From Nostocoides sp. (GTDB lineage: Bacteria > Actinomycetota > Actinomycetes > Actinomycetales > Dermatophilaceae), in the NCBI GenBank assembly GCA_016716625.1, contig JADJVJ010000001.1, positions 1,426,001 to 1,490,000 of the forward strand: 64,000 nucleotides of DNA, read 5' to 3'. Shown here one piece after another: positions 42,281-50,860 of the stretch (within the stretch, counting starts at the first letter, position 1; each line of letters starts with the position of its first letter). The notes under the pieces were generated by a model. The model did no database searches, was not told the DNA's origin, and saw only the letters and a program-made list of their open reading frames with translations. The position numbers and the translations under genes are program-made.

Positions 42281-43455
42281 GCGGCATCACCGGCGAGTTC
42301 GTGCTCGATGACCTCCATGAGGTGGGCCTCGATCTCGGGGATGCCGATCCGGGCCACCACGGCAGCGAAGAAGCCACGGACAACGAGCCGGCGGGCCTCG
42401 TCCTGCGGGATCCCGCGCGCCATGAGATAGAAGAGCTGTTCGTCGTCGAAGCGGCCGGTCGCCGAGGCGTGTCCGGCCCCGGCAATCTCCCCGGTCTCGA
42501 TCTCGAGGTTGGGGACCGAGTCGGCGCGCGCCCCTTCGGTGAGCAGCAGGTTGCGGTTCAACTCGTAGGTGTCGGTGCCCTCGGCGCTGGCCCGGATGAG
42601 GACATCGCCGACCCAGACGGAGCGCGCGGTCTGACCCTGCAGGGCCCCCTTGTACTCGACATTGGACCGGCAGTGCGGCGCTGCGTGGTCGACGAAGAGG
42701 CGGTGCTCCAAGTGCTGCCCGGCGTCGGCGAAGGACACCCCGAGCCCCTCGAACGAACCCCCGGGACCGGCGTAGGTCACGTTCGTGGAGAGCCGGACGA
42801 TTCCGCCGCCGATGCTCACCGCGATGTGCCGCACGCGGGCGTCCCGCCCGACGACGACGTCGTGCTGGGCGAGGTGGGTGCTCTCGTCGTCCCACTCTTG
42901 GAGGGTGACCACGGTGAGGTCGGCGCCGTCCCCGGCGGTGATCGTGAGGACCTCGCTGTATGCCGCCCGGCCGGCGTGCCCGAGCACGACGGTCGCCTTG
43001 GCGTGGTGGCCGACCCGCAGCCACAGGTGGCCGTGGACGAGCTGGCCCTCATCACCGCGCAGGGTGATCCGCACGGGCTCGGCGAGCTCGGCGCTCGCGG
43101 GGATGTCGATGAGGCCAACGCCCCCGCTCTGTGCGGCGGCGACCGCGGCGGCTCGGTCACCAGGCTTGGGGAGCCCGGCGCGCTGCCACTCCGGCACCGA
43201 GACACTCGAGACGCTGACGCCCTCCGGCAGGTGCTCCTCCCAGTCCAGGCAGAGCCCGGTGGCCTCGTCGCGGAACAACTCGCCGAGACGGCTGACCGGG
43301 GTGAAGCGCCACTCCTCCTCCCGGCCGTGCGGCACGGGGAAGTCGCTCACGGCATACGAGGTGGTGCGCTCGGCGCGCGACTGGTCGGGGACCATGGTCG
43401 CGCCCGCGTGAATGTGAGCGCCCGGGGATGGACGCTGAGGGGTGAGCAGGCTCAT
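42277..43455 (-). CDS. sufD: Fe-S assembly scaffold protein SufD
   Basis: A 392-residue beta-helix partner of SufB and SufC. Typical segments: GREEEWRFTPVSRL near the start, HHAKATVVLGHAG, APHCRSNVEYKGAL, the RGIPQDEARRLVVRGFF helix and EIEAHLMEVIE at the C-terminus. It starts 2 bases after the sufB stop. Normal length. Confidence 0.94.
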   Translation of the reverse strand: MSLLTPQRPSPGAHIHAGATMVPDQSRAERTTSYAVSDFPVPHGREEEWRFTPVSRLGELFRDEATGLCLDWEEHLPEGVSVSSVSVPEWQRAGLPKPGDRAAAVAAAQSGGVGLIDIPASAELAEPVRITLRGDEGQLVHGHLWLRVGHHAKATVVLGHAGRAAYSEVLTITAGDGADLTVVTLQEWDDESTHLAQHDVVVGRDARVRHIAVSIGGGIVRLSTNVTYAGPGGSFEGLGVSFADAGQHLEHRLFVDHAAPHCRSNVEYKGALQGQTARSVWVGDVLIRASAEGTDTYELNRNLLLTEGARADSVPNLEIETGEIAGAGHASATGRFDDEQLFYLMARGIPQDEARRLVVRGFFAAVVARIGIPEIEAHLMEVIEHELAGDAA

Positions 43456-43457
43456 CG

Positions 43458-46004
43458 TCAGCCCACTGCTCCTTCCATCTGCAGCTCGATGAGCCGGTTG
43501 AGTTCGAGGGCGTACTCCATCGGGAGTTCCTTGGCGATCGGCTCGACGAACCCACGGACGATCATCGCCATCGCCTCCTCCTCGGACAGACCCCGGGACA
43601 TGAGGTAGAACATCTGGTTCTCGGACACCTTGGAGACCGTGGCCTCGTGCCCCATCTGGACGTCGTCCTCGCGGATGTCGACATACGGGTAGGTGTCGGA
43701 GCGGCTGATCGTGTCAACGAGCAGGGCGTCGCAGACCACCGAGGACTTCGAGCCGTGCGCGCCCTCCTGGATCTGGACCAGACCCCGATAGGAGGTCCGC
43801 CCACCACCACGGGCCACCGACTTGGAGACGATCGAGCTCGAGGTGTTCGGGGCCGCGTGCACCATCTTGGAACCGGCGTCCTGGTGCTGGCCTTCGCCCG
43901 CGAAGGCGATGGAGAGGGTCTCGCCCTTGGCGTGCTCGCCGAGCAGGAAGACCGCCGGGTACTTCATGGTCACCTTGGAGCCGATGTTGCCGTCGATCCA
44001 CTCCATCGTCGCGCCCTCGGCGCACGTGGCGCGCTTGGTGACGAGGTTGTAGACGTTGTTGGACCAGTTCTGGATCGTGGTGTACCGGACCCGGGCGTTC
44101 TTCTTGACGACGATCTCGACGACCGCGGAGTGCAGGCTGTCGGACTTGTAGATCGGGGCGGTGCAGCCCTCGACGTAGTGCACATAGGAGCCCTCGTCGG
44201 CGATGATCAGGGTCCGTTCGAACTGGCCCATGTTCTCGGTGTTGATCCGGAAGTAGGCCTGCAGCGGGATGTCGACGTGCACCCCCGGCGGGACATAGAT
44301 GAACGAGCCGCCCGACCAGACCGCAGTGTTCAGTGAGGCGAACTTGTTGTCCCCGGCCGGGATGACGGTCGTGAAGTACTCCCGGAAGAGCTCCTCGTGC
44401 TCACGCAGCCCGGTGTCGGTGTCGACGAAGATGACACCCTTCTGCTCCAGGTCCTCGCGGATCTGGTGGTAGACGACCTCTGAGTTATGGACGACCATGC
44501 CCTCCGCGATGAAGTTGTGCGGACCGTCAACCTCAATGTCCCAGACGGGCTCGACGCCGTGCTCTTCAATGCCGGAGACGCGGGCGAATCCCAGATGTTC
44601 CGTGCAATGGGTGCGGAAGGTTGTTCCCCGCGCAGTGGTGTTGGAGTGGACGTAGGCGCGCCGTCCGAAGCGGCTGGTGCGCTTGGGGTTGCGGCAGTCG
44701 AGGCGTTCGAACTCCCCCGTGATGTGAAGCCGGAAGCCGGTGATCATCCGCCTGGAGTCGATCGGATGCTTGGATTGGAACTCAAACGGGCCAGAACCCC
44801 GAAGTCCCGTCGTGGCGACGAGCTCAAGTCCTTGGCGGAGCAGAGCAGAGTTGCCGCTGGTGAGCAGGACCGAGCCTGAGCGCGCGGGACCCACATAACC
44901 ATCCGCGTCGACCCAGCCGCCCAGGAAGGCGAGCCGCTCCTCCTCCGGGAGAGAGAAGACCCACGCTGGGATGGACTTTGTCAGTGAGGTCCCGGCGAAG
45001 CCTTGGGCCCAGAGCCACTCCACGAGTCGCTTGGAGTTGACCACCAGACGCAGATCGTCAGCGGCAATCGCCCGGAGACCGAACTGCTCCTTGAGCACTC
45101 GGGACAACTCGCTCCGGACCTCGACGTCGGCAGTGACGGCCGCGAACTGGACCCGGTGTGTACGCCCAGATGACTGTGTGTTGCCGTCTCCGAGGAAGTA
45201 GCCGAGGAGCCAGAGCAGATCGGCGGACGACGTGGCGGGCCCGAAGTCCCCGCTGAACTGCCGTGACTCACCAAAGCTGGGGAGACCTCGCGGGACGGCC
45301 ACAAGGTCACCAACGCTCAGCTCAGCGACCGTCTTCCAAATCCGGCGGTACCGGGCACGCTTGCGACCCGGCCGTCGGGCATCCTCCAAGACGAGGAAGG
45401 GGTGGTTGTCCGTGGCACGAATCGTGCGGTTCCCGACGGTGACGGCATACGTCAATCGGGTGCCCGTCTGTGCCGCTGCCCGAACAGGTGCGAGCACGAA
45501 CGACCCGCTGCTCTCGTCCAGCGCAAAGACTCGGTCCCCGGCCTCAATACCTTTGATCGGCACGAGACCCCGGCCGGCCGTCCACACCCTGGTGTCGGCG
45601 GCCAGGCACTCATACTGGGCCGCCACCCCGGCGACGAGGCGCTGCTTCTCGGCCTCGGGGATGCCGAGCCGGTCGTAGGTGTTCTTGATGTCCTCGGGCA
45701 GGTCCTCCCAGCTCGTGGCCTGCTTCTCGGTGGACTTCACGAAGTACTTGATGTTCTGGAAGTCGATCCCGCTGAGGTCGGCGCCCCAATGCGGCATCGG
45801 CTTACGGTCGAAGAGGCGCAGCGACTTCAGCCGGAGCTCTCTCATCCAGGCGGGCTCGTTCTTGCGTCCCGAGATGTCGAGGACGACCTCCTCGCTCAAG
45901 CCGCGACGGGCCGAGGACCCGGCGTCGTCGGAGTCGGCCCAGCCGTACTCGTAACGGCCGAGGTCCTTCAGGCCGGGGTTGAGTTCCTCGATGCTGCTCG
46001 TCAT
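43458..46004 (-). CDS. sufB: Fe-S scaffold SufB precursor interrupted by an intein
   Basis: The 848-codon frame encodes two extein parts. N-extein residues 1-132 (MTSSIEELNPGLKDLGRYEY to GVAAQYE) and C-extein residues 508-848 (SEVVYHQIREDLEQ to the end) join to a normal 473-residue SufB. The C-extein includes YVPPGVHVDIPLQAYFRIN, HYVEGCTAPIYKSDSLHSA and QMFYLMSRGLSEEEAMAMI. Residues 133-507 are an intein. SufB is the main scaffold on which Fe-S clusters are built, so its function depends on protein splicing. The start overlaps sufR by ATGA. Confidence 0.97.
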   Translation of the reverse strand: MTSSIEELNPGLKDLGRYEYGWADSDDAGSSARRGLSEEVVLDISGRKNEPAWMRELRLKSLRLFDRKPMPHWGADLSGIDFQNIKYFVKSTEKQATSWEDLPEDIKNTYDRLGIPEAEKQRLVAGVAAQYECLAADTRVWTAGRGLVPIKGIEAGDRVFALDESSGSFVLAPVRAAAQTGTRLTYAVTVGNRTIRATDNHPFLVLEDARRPGRKRARYRRIWKTVAELSVGDLVAVPRGLPSFGESRQFSGDFGPATSSADLLWLLGYFLGDGNTQSSGRTHRVQFAAVTADVEVRSELSRVLKEQFGLRAIAADDLRLVVNSKRLVEWLWAQGFAGTSLTKSIPAWVFSLPEEERLAFLGGWVDADGYVGPARSGSVLLTSGNSALLRQGLELVATTGLRGSGPFEFQSKHPIDSRRMITGFRLHITGEFERLDCRNPKRTSRFGRRAYVHSNTTARGTTFRTHCTEHLGFARVSGIEEHGVEPVWDIEVDGPHNFIAEGMVVHNSEVVYHQIREDLEQKGVIFVDTDTGLREHEELFREYFTTVIPAGDNKFASLNTAVWSGGSFIYVPPGVHVDIPLQAYFRINTENMGQFERTLIIADEGSYVHYVEGCTAPIYKSDSLHSAVVEIVVKKNARVRYTTIQNWSNNVYNLVTKRATCAEGATMEWIDGNIGSKVTMKYPAVFLLGEHAKGETLSIAFAGEGQHQDAGSKMVHAAPNTSSSIVSKSVARGGGRTSYRGLVQIQEGAHGSKSSVVCDALLVDTISRSDTYPYVDIREDDVQMGHEATVSKVSENQMFYLMSRGLSEEEAMAMIVRGFVEPIAKELPMEYALELNRLIELQMEGAVG
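44484..45608 (-). other. SufB intein with LAGLIDADG homing endonuclease (375 residues)
   Basis: Splice sites: Cys1 (codon 45608-45606) after AAQYE and Asn375 (44486-44484) before Ser+1 of SEVVYH. Block A CLAADTRVWTAGRGLVPIKG; block B GNRTIRATDNHPFLVLE (Thr-x2-His); endonuclease motifs LLWLLGYFLGDGN and LAFLGGWVDADGYVG, each with its acidic residue; block F VWDIEVDGPHNFIAEG; block G MVVHN. All catalytic residues look intact, so both splicing and homing may be active. Its codons are less GC-rich than the exteins, and it contains one GTATGCCG octamer (45443-45450). Confidence 0.96.
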
Positions 46005-46708
46005 GGCGTTCGCCTTCCGACGGGTGTGGGGATGAAGGTCGTGCAGACGTGTTCGCCGTGGGCGAGGGTCGCCAGACGTTGAACATGGACGCCGAGGAGT
46101 CGGGAAAACGCCTCGGTCTCGGCCTCGCAGAGTTCGGGGAACTCCGCGGCCACGTGCTGGACCGGGCAGTGCCCCTGACAGAGCTGTATGCCGGTCAGCG
46201 GGCCTGGGTGGTCGGGGTCACCGACCGGCCGCGCCGAGGCGGCAAAGCCGTCGGCCCCCAGGGCGTCCACGAGGGCCTCGACCCGAGATTCGACGGCGTC
46301 ACCGGCGGAGGCGACGCGCACGGCATACCGGGACTCGAGTTCCCCGACCCGGCGCGCGGCGAAGGTCGCCACGGCTTCCGGTCCGGCGGTTTCGGCGAGG
46401 AAGCGCAGGGCCTGCCCGGCGAGCCGGTCGTAGTCCGAACTCAGGGATCGGTGCCCGGCCTCGCTGACCACCCAGAGCTTGGCGGGACGACCCCGGCGAC
46501 GGGGCCGGGACTCTGGATGGGTGGCGATGAGGCCGTCGGCGGCGAGGCTGTCCACGTGCCGCCGAACCGCGGTCTCGGTGAGGTGGAGCGCCTCGACCAG
46601 CGCCGAGGTGGTCAGCGGTCCCTGTTCGCTGATGACGCGAAGCACGCGCTCGCGAGTGCTCGACTCGTTCGTCGGCACCCCCGCTGGGATCGCGTCGGCA
46701 AATACCAC
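46001..46708 (-). CDS. sufR: SufR-type Fe-S-sensing repressor of the suf operon
   Basis: A 235-residue winged-helix regulator of the DeoR/ArsR-like SufR family. HTH: TSALVEALHLTETAVRRHVDSLAADGLI (read in two parts, residues about 33-60) with the wing RPRRRGRPAKLW. Cluster-ligand cysteines: QLCQGHCPVQH, PELCEAE and HVCTTF. In this family a [4Fe-4S] or [2Fe-2S] cluster is needed for DNA binding. GTG at 46708 is the first base of a predicted leaderless mRNA. Directly upstream of sufB, overlapping it by ATGA. Confidence 0.93.
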   Translation of the reverse strand: MVFADAIPAGVPTNESSTRERVLRVISEQGPLTTSALVEALHLTETAVRRHVDSLAADGLIATHPESRPRRRGRPAKLWVVSEAGHRSLSSDYDRLAGQALRFLAETAGPEAVATFAARRVGELESRYAVRVASAGDAVESRVEALVDALGADGFAASARPVGDPDHPGPLTGIQLCQGHCPVQHVAAEFPELCEAETEAFSRLLGVHVQRLATLAHGEHVCTTFIPTPVGRRTP

Positions 46709-46723
46709 ACACCTATGTTAGGT
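46709..46723 (-). promoter_or_regulatory. suf promoter with inverted repeat over the -10 box
   Basis: Inverted repeat ACCTA-TGT-TAGGT (46711-46723). On the minus strand it contains the -10 box TAACAT (46720-46715), 6 bases before the GTG of sufR. The TAA of that box is also the stop codon of pssA. A candidate autoregulatory SufR operator. Confidence 0.6.
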
Positions 46724-47698
46724 AATTCTCGGCTCCGGGTCCACTTCGGCGAGGCGCGTCGGCTCGGATTCGCTCCCGGACTCCTCCTCGGACTCCACGA
46801 TCGGCAGGAACACCGAACGGAGCCGGGGCCGAGGCGGCGCCACCGAGCCCTCCCCGAAGAAGCGCCGGCGCAGGGGTGCGGTGAGCACGCCGAGGGGGGC
46901 GGTGAGGACATAGCCATAGGCCACGAGGAGGCCGGTCACCCCGGGGGCCAGGACCAGTCCGACAAGGATGAGGACGACGACGGTGGCCGTGCCCAGCCGT
47001 GCGCGTGGGGTCGTCGGCGCGAGCAGGTTGCGGAAGGAACGGAAACGGATCGTCATGACCATGAGCAGCGCCGGGACGACGCTCACCGAGAGCGGGAACC
47101 ACAGTTTGAACAGGCCTTCGGTGGGACCCAGCCGCGGGTGGTCCAAGGCGAAGATCGTCGCCATGACCACGGCCGCCGCCCCCGGTGAGGCTAGGCCGAC
47201 GAAGTACCGCTTGTCGGCCGCCGGGTCGATCGTCACGTTGAACCGGGCCAGCCGGAACGCCGCGCAGGCAAGCCAGAAGAACGCGAAGACCCAGGCGAGG
47301 ATGGGCCACTCGTCGAAGACCCAGGTATGCACGAGCACCGCCGGGGCCAGCCCGAAGGAGATGAGGTCGGCGAGCGAGTCCAGTTGCAGCCCGAAGGGCG
47401 AGGTCGCGCCAACCAATCGGGCCACGAAACCGTCGGCGATGTCCATGAGGATCGACACCCCGATGAGGATCGCCGCGACCCGGTACTGCTCCTCGAAGGC
47501 CAGCAGCACCGAGGAGAACCCGCTCATCATGTTCAGCGTCGTGAAAATGCTCGGGAGGATGACCCGAAAGCGCTCCTTGGGCGGGACCTGACGCAACGAA
47601 ACGACCTCCGCACCCGTCGGCGAGACGAGCCGCCAGCGGCCGAGGATGCGTCTCTGGGTGCCGCCCCGGATCGGGTCGAACCTGTCCTCGGCGCTCAC
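46718..47698 (-). CDS. pssA: CDP-diacylglycerol-serine O-phosphatidyltransferase
   Basis: Membrane enzyme making phosphatidylserine. CDP-alcohol phosphotransferase motif DIADGFVARLVGATSPFG followed by LQLDSLADLISFG, with Asp, Gly, Ala-Arg, Gly and Asp residues in place; about six to eight helices. 326 residues, with a charged N-terminal extension (about 45 residues) and an acidic C-terminal tail ending EVDPEPRIT. GTG start at 47698 overlaps the psd stop (GTGA). The stop codon is part of the sufR promoter. Confidence 0.93.
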   Translation of the reverse strand: MSAEDRFDPIRGGTQRRILGRWRLVSPTGAEVVSLRQVPPKERFRVILPSIFTTLNMMSGFSSVLLAFEEQYRVAAILIGVSILMDIADGFVARLVGATSPFGLQLDSLADLISFGLAPAVLVHTWVFDEWPILAWVFAFFWLACAAFRLARFNVTIDPAADKRYFVGLASPGAAAVVMATIFALDHPRLGPTEGLFKLWFPLSVSVVPALLMVMTIRFRSFRNLLAPTTPRARLGTATVVVLILVGLVLAPGVTGLLVAYGYVLTAPLGVLTAPLRRRFFGEGSVAPPRPRLRSVFLPIVESEEESGSESEPTRLAEVDPEPRIT

Positions 47699-48369
47699 GA
47701 GGCGCCGCCCGGAGAACGAGCGGGCCAGGTCGCGAGGACGCTCTCCCCGGCGACGACCCGATCCCCCGTGGCCACGTGCACCGTGCACGTCGGTGGCACG
47801 AAGACGTCCATCCGCGAACCGAACTTCATCAGACCGATCCGTTCCCCGGCGGCGAGTTCCTGGCCGACAGTGACCCGGGTGACGACCCGACGAGCGAGCA
47901 GCCCCACGATCTGACGGAACATCACCACCCGTCGCTCACCGGCCACGTCCTGCTCGACGGTGAGGTCGCTGCGCTCGTTGAGGTAGGCGCTCTCGTGCTT
48001 GTACGCGGCGAGCCACTTCCCCGGTTGGTAGGTCACCTCGGTGACCCGCCCGGCATACGGGCTGCGGTTGATGTGGACATCGACAACGGAGAGGAAGATG
48101 CTCACCTGCTGCCACTCGCCCTCGGGGGCGACGTCCTGCTGGCCGGGGCCGGCGTACATGACCTTGCCATCTGCCGGAGACAGCACAGTGTCGGGGTCCG
48201 AGGGCAGGGTGTCGCAGCGGCGGTCGGGGTCGCGGAAGAAGAGCGCGACCCCGGCGGGTAGGGCGGTCAGCGCCAGCGCGAGACCCCCTCGCCCGGTGAG
48301 AGCGGCGATCGCGGCGGGCAATGCGGCGATCGCGGTGGCGGGAGCGGCCTCCCGGTCGATGCGGAGCAT
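47695..48369 (-). CDS. psd: Phosphatidylserine decarboxylase (short, archaeal-type)
   Basis: Converts phosphatidylserine to phosphatidylethanolamine. The protein cleaves itself at a Gly-Ser pair to make its pyruvoyl group; here the site is in IGLMKFGSRMDVFVPP, the short-PSD form. Further motifs: VLSPADGKVMYAGP, FLSVVDVHINRSPYAG and QELAAGERIG. 224 residues with ATG at 48369 (MLRIDREAAP), chosen because TATGGT lies 7 bases before it; an ATG at 48381 would overlap that box. Coupled to pssA. Confidence 0.9.
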   Translation of the reverse strand: MLRIDREAAPATAIAALPAAIAALTGRGGLALALTALPAGVALFFRDPDRRCDTLPSDPDTVLSPADGKVMYAGPGQQDVAPEGEWQQVSIFLSVVDVHINRSPYAGRVTEVTYQPGKWLAAYKHESAYLNERSDLTVEQDVAGERRVVMFRQIVGLLARRVVTRVTVGQELAAGERIGLMKFGSRMDVFVPPTCTVHVATGDRVVAGESVLATWPARSPGGAS

Positions 48370-48394
48370 GGGGACCACCATAGGATGTTGCGCC
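48370..48394. promoter_or_regulatory. Back-to-back leaderless promoters of psd and the ABC ATPase gene
   Basis: Only 25 bases separate the start codons. Minus strand: TATGGT (48382-48377), 7 bases, ATG of psd. Plus strand: TAGGAT (48381-48386), 8 bases, ATG of the ATPase. The two -10 boxes share two base pairs, so the promoters cannot be occupied at the same time. Confidence 0.55.
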
Positions 48395-49102
48395 ATGGCC
48401 GCGGTTGAGGTGCGCGATGTGCACCGCTCGTACGGGCGGGTCGAAGCCCTCTGCGGAGCGAGCTGGAACGCGTCGGCCGGAACGGTCACCTGCCTGCTCG
48501 GCCCCAACGGCGCGGGCAAAACGACAACGGTCGAGTGTCTCGAGGGGCTGCAGCGGGTCGACCGGGGCATGGTGCGGGTGCTGGACACCGATCCTTGGGG
48601 CGCCCCCGCGACGCACCGCTCTCGCGTCGGGGTGATGCTCCAAGACGGGGGGCTACCGAACACCTCCAGACCGCTGCCGCTGCTGCGGCATCTCGCCGCC
48701 CTCTACGCCAGCCCCCGGGAGGTCACCGCGCTGGCCGAGCGGCTCGGGATCCCCGAGTTCGCTGGCACGCCGATTCGGCGGATGTCCGGCGGGCAGAAGC
48801 AACGGGTGGCCCTGGCCGCTGCCCTCGTCGGCGACCCCGAGGTGCTTTTCCTGGACGAACCGACCGCCGGGCTGGACCCGCACGCCCGCCTTGAGGTGTG
48901 GCGGCTCATCCGCGAGGAGGCCGATCGCGGAGCGGCCGTGGTCGTCACCACGCACTCCTTCGAGGAGGCCGAGCGGCTCGCCGATGCCGTCGTCATCATG
49001 GCGGCCGGGAGGGTGGTCGCCTCCGGCACCCTGGCGGCGGTCCGCAGGGAGCGCACCCTCGAGGACGCCTACTTCGACCTCACCAGTGGGGGTATGCCGT
49101 GA
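48395..49102 (+). CDS. ABC transporter ATP-binding protein (CcmA-like)
   Basis: A 235-residue ATPase: Walker A LLGPNGAGKTTTVECL, Q-loop VMLQDGGLP, signature RMSGGQKQRVALAAAL, Walker B LFLDEPTAGLD, switch VVTTHSFEEAERL. Partner of the permease gene that overlaps it. The pair lies next to ctaA as in M. tuberculosis Rv1456c-Rv1458c. Such pairs are annotated as drug exporters; a role in oxidase assembly is a contextual guess. Confidence 0.9.
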   Translation: MAAVEVRDVHRSYGRVEALCGASWNASAGTVTCLLGPNGAGKTTTVECLEGLQRVDRGMVRVLDTDPWGAPATHRSRVGVMLQDGGLPNTSRPLPLLRHLAALYASPREVTALAERLGIPEFAGTPIRRMSGGQKQRVALAAALVGDPEVLFLDEPTAGLDPHARLEVWRLIREEADRGAAVVVTTHSFEEAERLADAVVIMAAGRVVASGTLAAVRRERTLEDAYFDLTSGGMP

Positions 49103-49106
49103 GCGC
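49092..49106 (+). repeat. 15-base repeat GTATGCCGTGAGCGC, copy 3
   Basis: Identical to copies at 5098 and 25031, but here it spans the stop of the ATPase gene and the GTG start of the permease gene, in a different frame from the other two copies. Confidence 0.7.
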
Positions 49107-49842
49107 ACCCGCCGTCCCCGCGGCCCGGATCCGTTCGCAGGCACGGTTCGAGACGATGACCTTGCTGCGCAACGGGGAACAGCTCCTCGTCGCGGTGGTC
49201 TTGCCGGCCATGGCCTTGGTCGGCCTCACCGTGTCGCAGTCCCCATCCCTCGGGCCGGGGCGCCGGGTCGACCTCGCCGCGGCCGGGGTCCTGGCCCTGG
49301 CGGTGGTCTCCACGGCCTTCACCGGGCAGGCCATCTCCACCGGGTTCGACCGCCGGTATGGCGTGCTCCGCTATCTCGGGGTGAGCCCGCTCGGCCGCTC
49401 CGGCCTGCTCGCCGGCAAGGTGCTCGCGGTTCTCGCGGTGCTCGCCGTCCAGGTGTTTGCGCTCGGCGCGCTCGCGCTGGCCCTGGGGTGGCGTCCGGTG
49501 CTTGGGGGGCTGCTCCCCGCCCTGATCACCCTCGTCCTCGGGGCGGGGGCGTTCGTCGCGCTCGCCCTCCTCCTGGCCGGGACCATTCGGGCCGAGGCCG
49601 TTCTGGCCCTGGCCAACCTGGTCTGGGTTCTCCTGCTCGGACTCGGTCTGCTCGTGCCCACCGCGGTCCTGCCGGGCGTGCTGGCCCGGGGCACGCCATA
49701 CCTTCCCTCCGGAGCGCTCGGCGACGCTCTGCGGGCGGCCCTGGTCCACGGACAGTGGCCATGGAGCCAGTGGCTGGTCCTCGTGGCCTGGGGCGCGGTC
49801 GGTGGCTGGGTCGTGAGCCGAGTGTTCCGCTGGGCCGCCTGA
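49099..49842 (+). CDS. ABC transporter permease
   Basis: A 247-residue ABC-2-type permease with six predicted helices (for example LLVAVVLPAMALVGLTV, VLAVLAVLAVQVFALGALALAL, AVLALANLVWVLLLGLGLLVP) and the cytoplasmic loop GFDRRYGVLRYLGVSPLGR typical of the family. GTG at 49099 overlaps the ATPase stop. Forms the exporter with the preceding gene; substrate unknown. Confidence 0.88.
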   Translation: MSAPAVPAARIRSQARFETMTLLRNGEQLLVAVVLPAMALVGLTVSQSPSLGPGRRVDLAAAGVLALAVVSTAFTGQAISTGFDRRYGVLRYLGVSPLGRSGLLAGKVLAVLAVLAVQVFALGALALALGWRPVLGGLLPALITLVLGAGAFVALALLLAGTIRAEAVLALANLVWVLLLGLGLLVPTAVLPGVLARGTPYLPSGALGDALRAALVHGQWPWSQWLVLVAWGAVGGWVVSRVFRWAA

Positions 49843-49876
49843 CGGTCGGTGTACCGGGGGGACGTAGCCTGTGTGG

Positions 49877-50803
49877 GTGTCCTCGCCCACCGTTGCTCCG
49901 CCCGTGACCGCTCCCCCGCGCTGGGTGCCCCTGGTCCTGCTCGCCAATCTGGTGTGCCAGGTCGGCATCATCGTCACCGGAGGCCTGGTCCGGGTCACCG
50001 CGAGCGGGCTCGGCTGTCCCACCTGGCCGGAGTGTGTCCCGGGGTCGTTCACACCGGTCGCCCACCAGGAGGAGGGCATCCACAAGATCATCGAGTTCGG
50101 CAACCGCCTGCTGACCTTCGTGCTCGTCGCGGTCGCGCTTGCGGCCGTCGTCGCGGTCTTCAAGCACGTCCCGCGGCGCCACCTCAAGGTCTCCTCAATC
50201 ATCGTGCTGCTCGGGGTGCCGATTCAGGCCGTCATCGGCGGGGTTGTCGTCCTCTTCCACCTGCACCCGGTGTGGGTGTCGCTGCACTTCCTGGCCTCGA
50301 TCGTCATGTCCGCCGCGGCGGCCTATCTCTTGGCCACCCGCGACGAACCCGAGGGCGCGACGGCGCCGGTGGCCCCGGTCCTGGTGCGGCGGCTCGGCTG
50401 GGCTGCGGTCGGCGTGGCCAGCGTCGTCATGGTGCTCGGCACCATCGTCACCGGAGCCGGTCCGCACAGCGGGGACGACACCAAACCCTCACGCCTTGCG
50501 CTCGACCCGCGGGCGATGTCCTGGCTGCACGCGGATGCTGTGTTGGTCTTCGCTGGGCTGGCCATTGCCCTCGTCGTCGCGACCCGGCTCGTTGACGTCC
50601 CCGGTCGCACGCGGCGGGCCTGGACGGCCGTCCTGCACGTGACCCTGACCCAGGGAGCGGTGGGTTATCTGCAGTACGCCCTCGGGGTGCCGCGGGGGCT
50701 CGTCATCGTGCACATGCTGCTTGCGGCGTTGCTTGCCGTCGCTCTCACGTATGCCGTGGTCTCGCTGCGCACCCGCGAGTCCACCCCCGCGGCTGCGCCC
50801 TAA
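49877..50803 (+). CDS. ctaA: Heme A synthase CtaA/COX15
   Basis: Oxidises heme O to heme A for cytochrome aa3. Eight helices; heme-ligand histidines in EGIHKIIEFGNR, HLHPVWVSLHFLAS, WLHADAVLVF and IVHMLLAALL, plus the Cys pair in GLGCPTWPECVPG. About 308 residues. GTG at 49877 lies 7 bases after TAGCCT (leaderless); a GTG two codons earlier is also possible. Neighbour ctaB makes its substrate. Confidence 0.94.
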   Translation: MSSPTVAPPVTAPPRWVPLVLLANLVCQVGIIVTGGLVRVTASGLGCPTWPECVPGSFTPVAHQEEGIHKIIEFGNRLLTFVLVAVALAAVVAVFKHVPRRHLKVSSIIVLLGVPIQAVIGGVVVLFHLHPVWVSLHFLASIVMSAAAAYLLATRDEPEGATAPVAPVLVRRLGWAAVGVASVVMVLGTIVTGAGPHSGDDTKPSRLALDPRAMSWLHADAVLVFAGLAIALVVATRLVDVPGRTRRAWTAVLHVTLTQGAVGYLQYALGVPRGLVIVHMLLAALLAVALTYAVVSLRTRESTPAAAP

Positions 50804-50860
50804 CCTCTCCTAGCAGAGGTGAGCTTCAGGACCGAAGGATGCATCATGTGGTTCTGAAGC
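50803..50860 (+). terminator. Hairpins downstream of ctaA
   Basis: First a 6-bp hairpin ACCTCT...AGAGGT (50803-50820), then an 11-base stem GCTTCAGGACC (50823-50833) with GGTTCTGAAGC (50850-50860), one mismatch, 16-base loop. They lie between the convergent ctaA and ctaB genes and probably end transcription. Confidence 0.6.
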
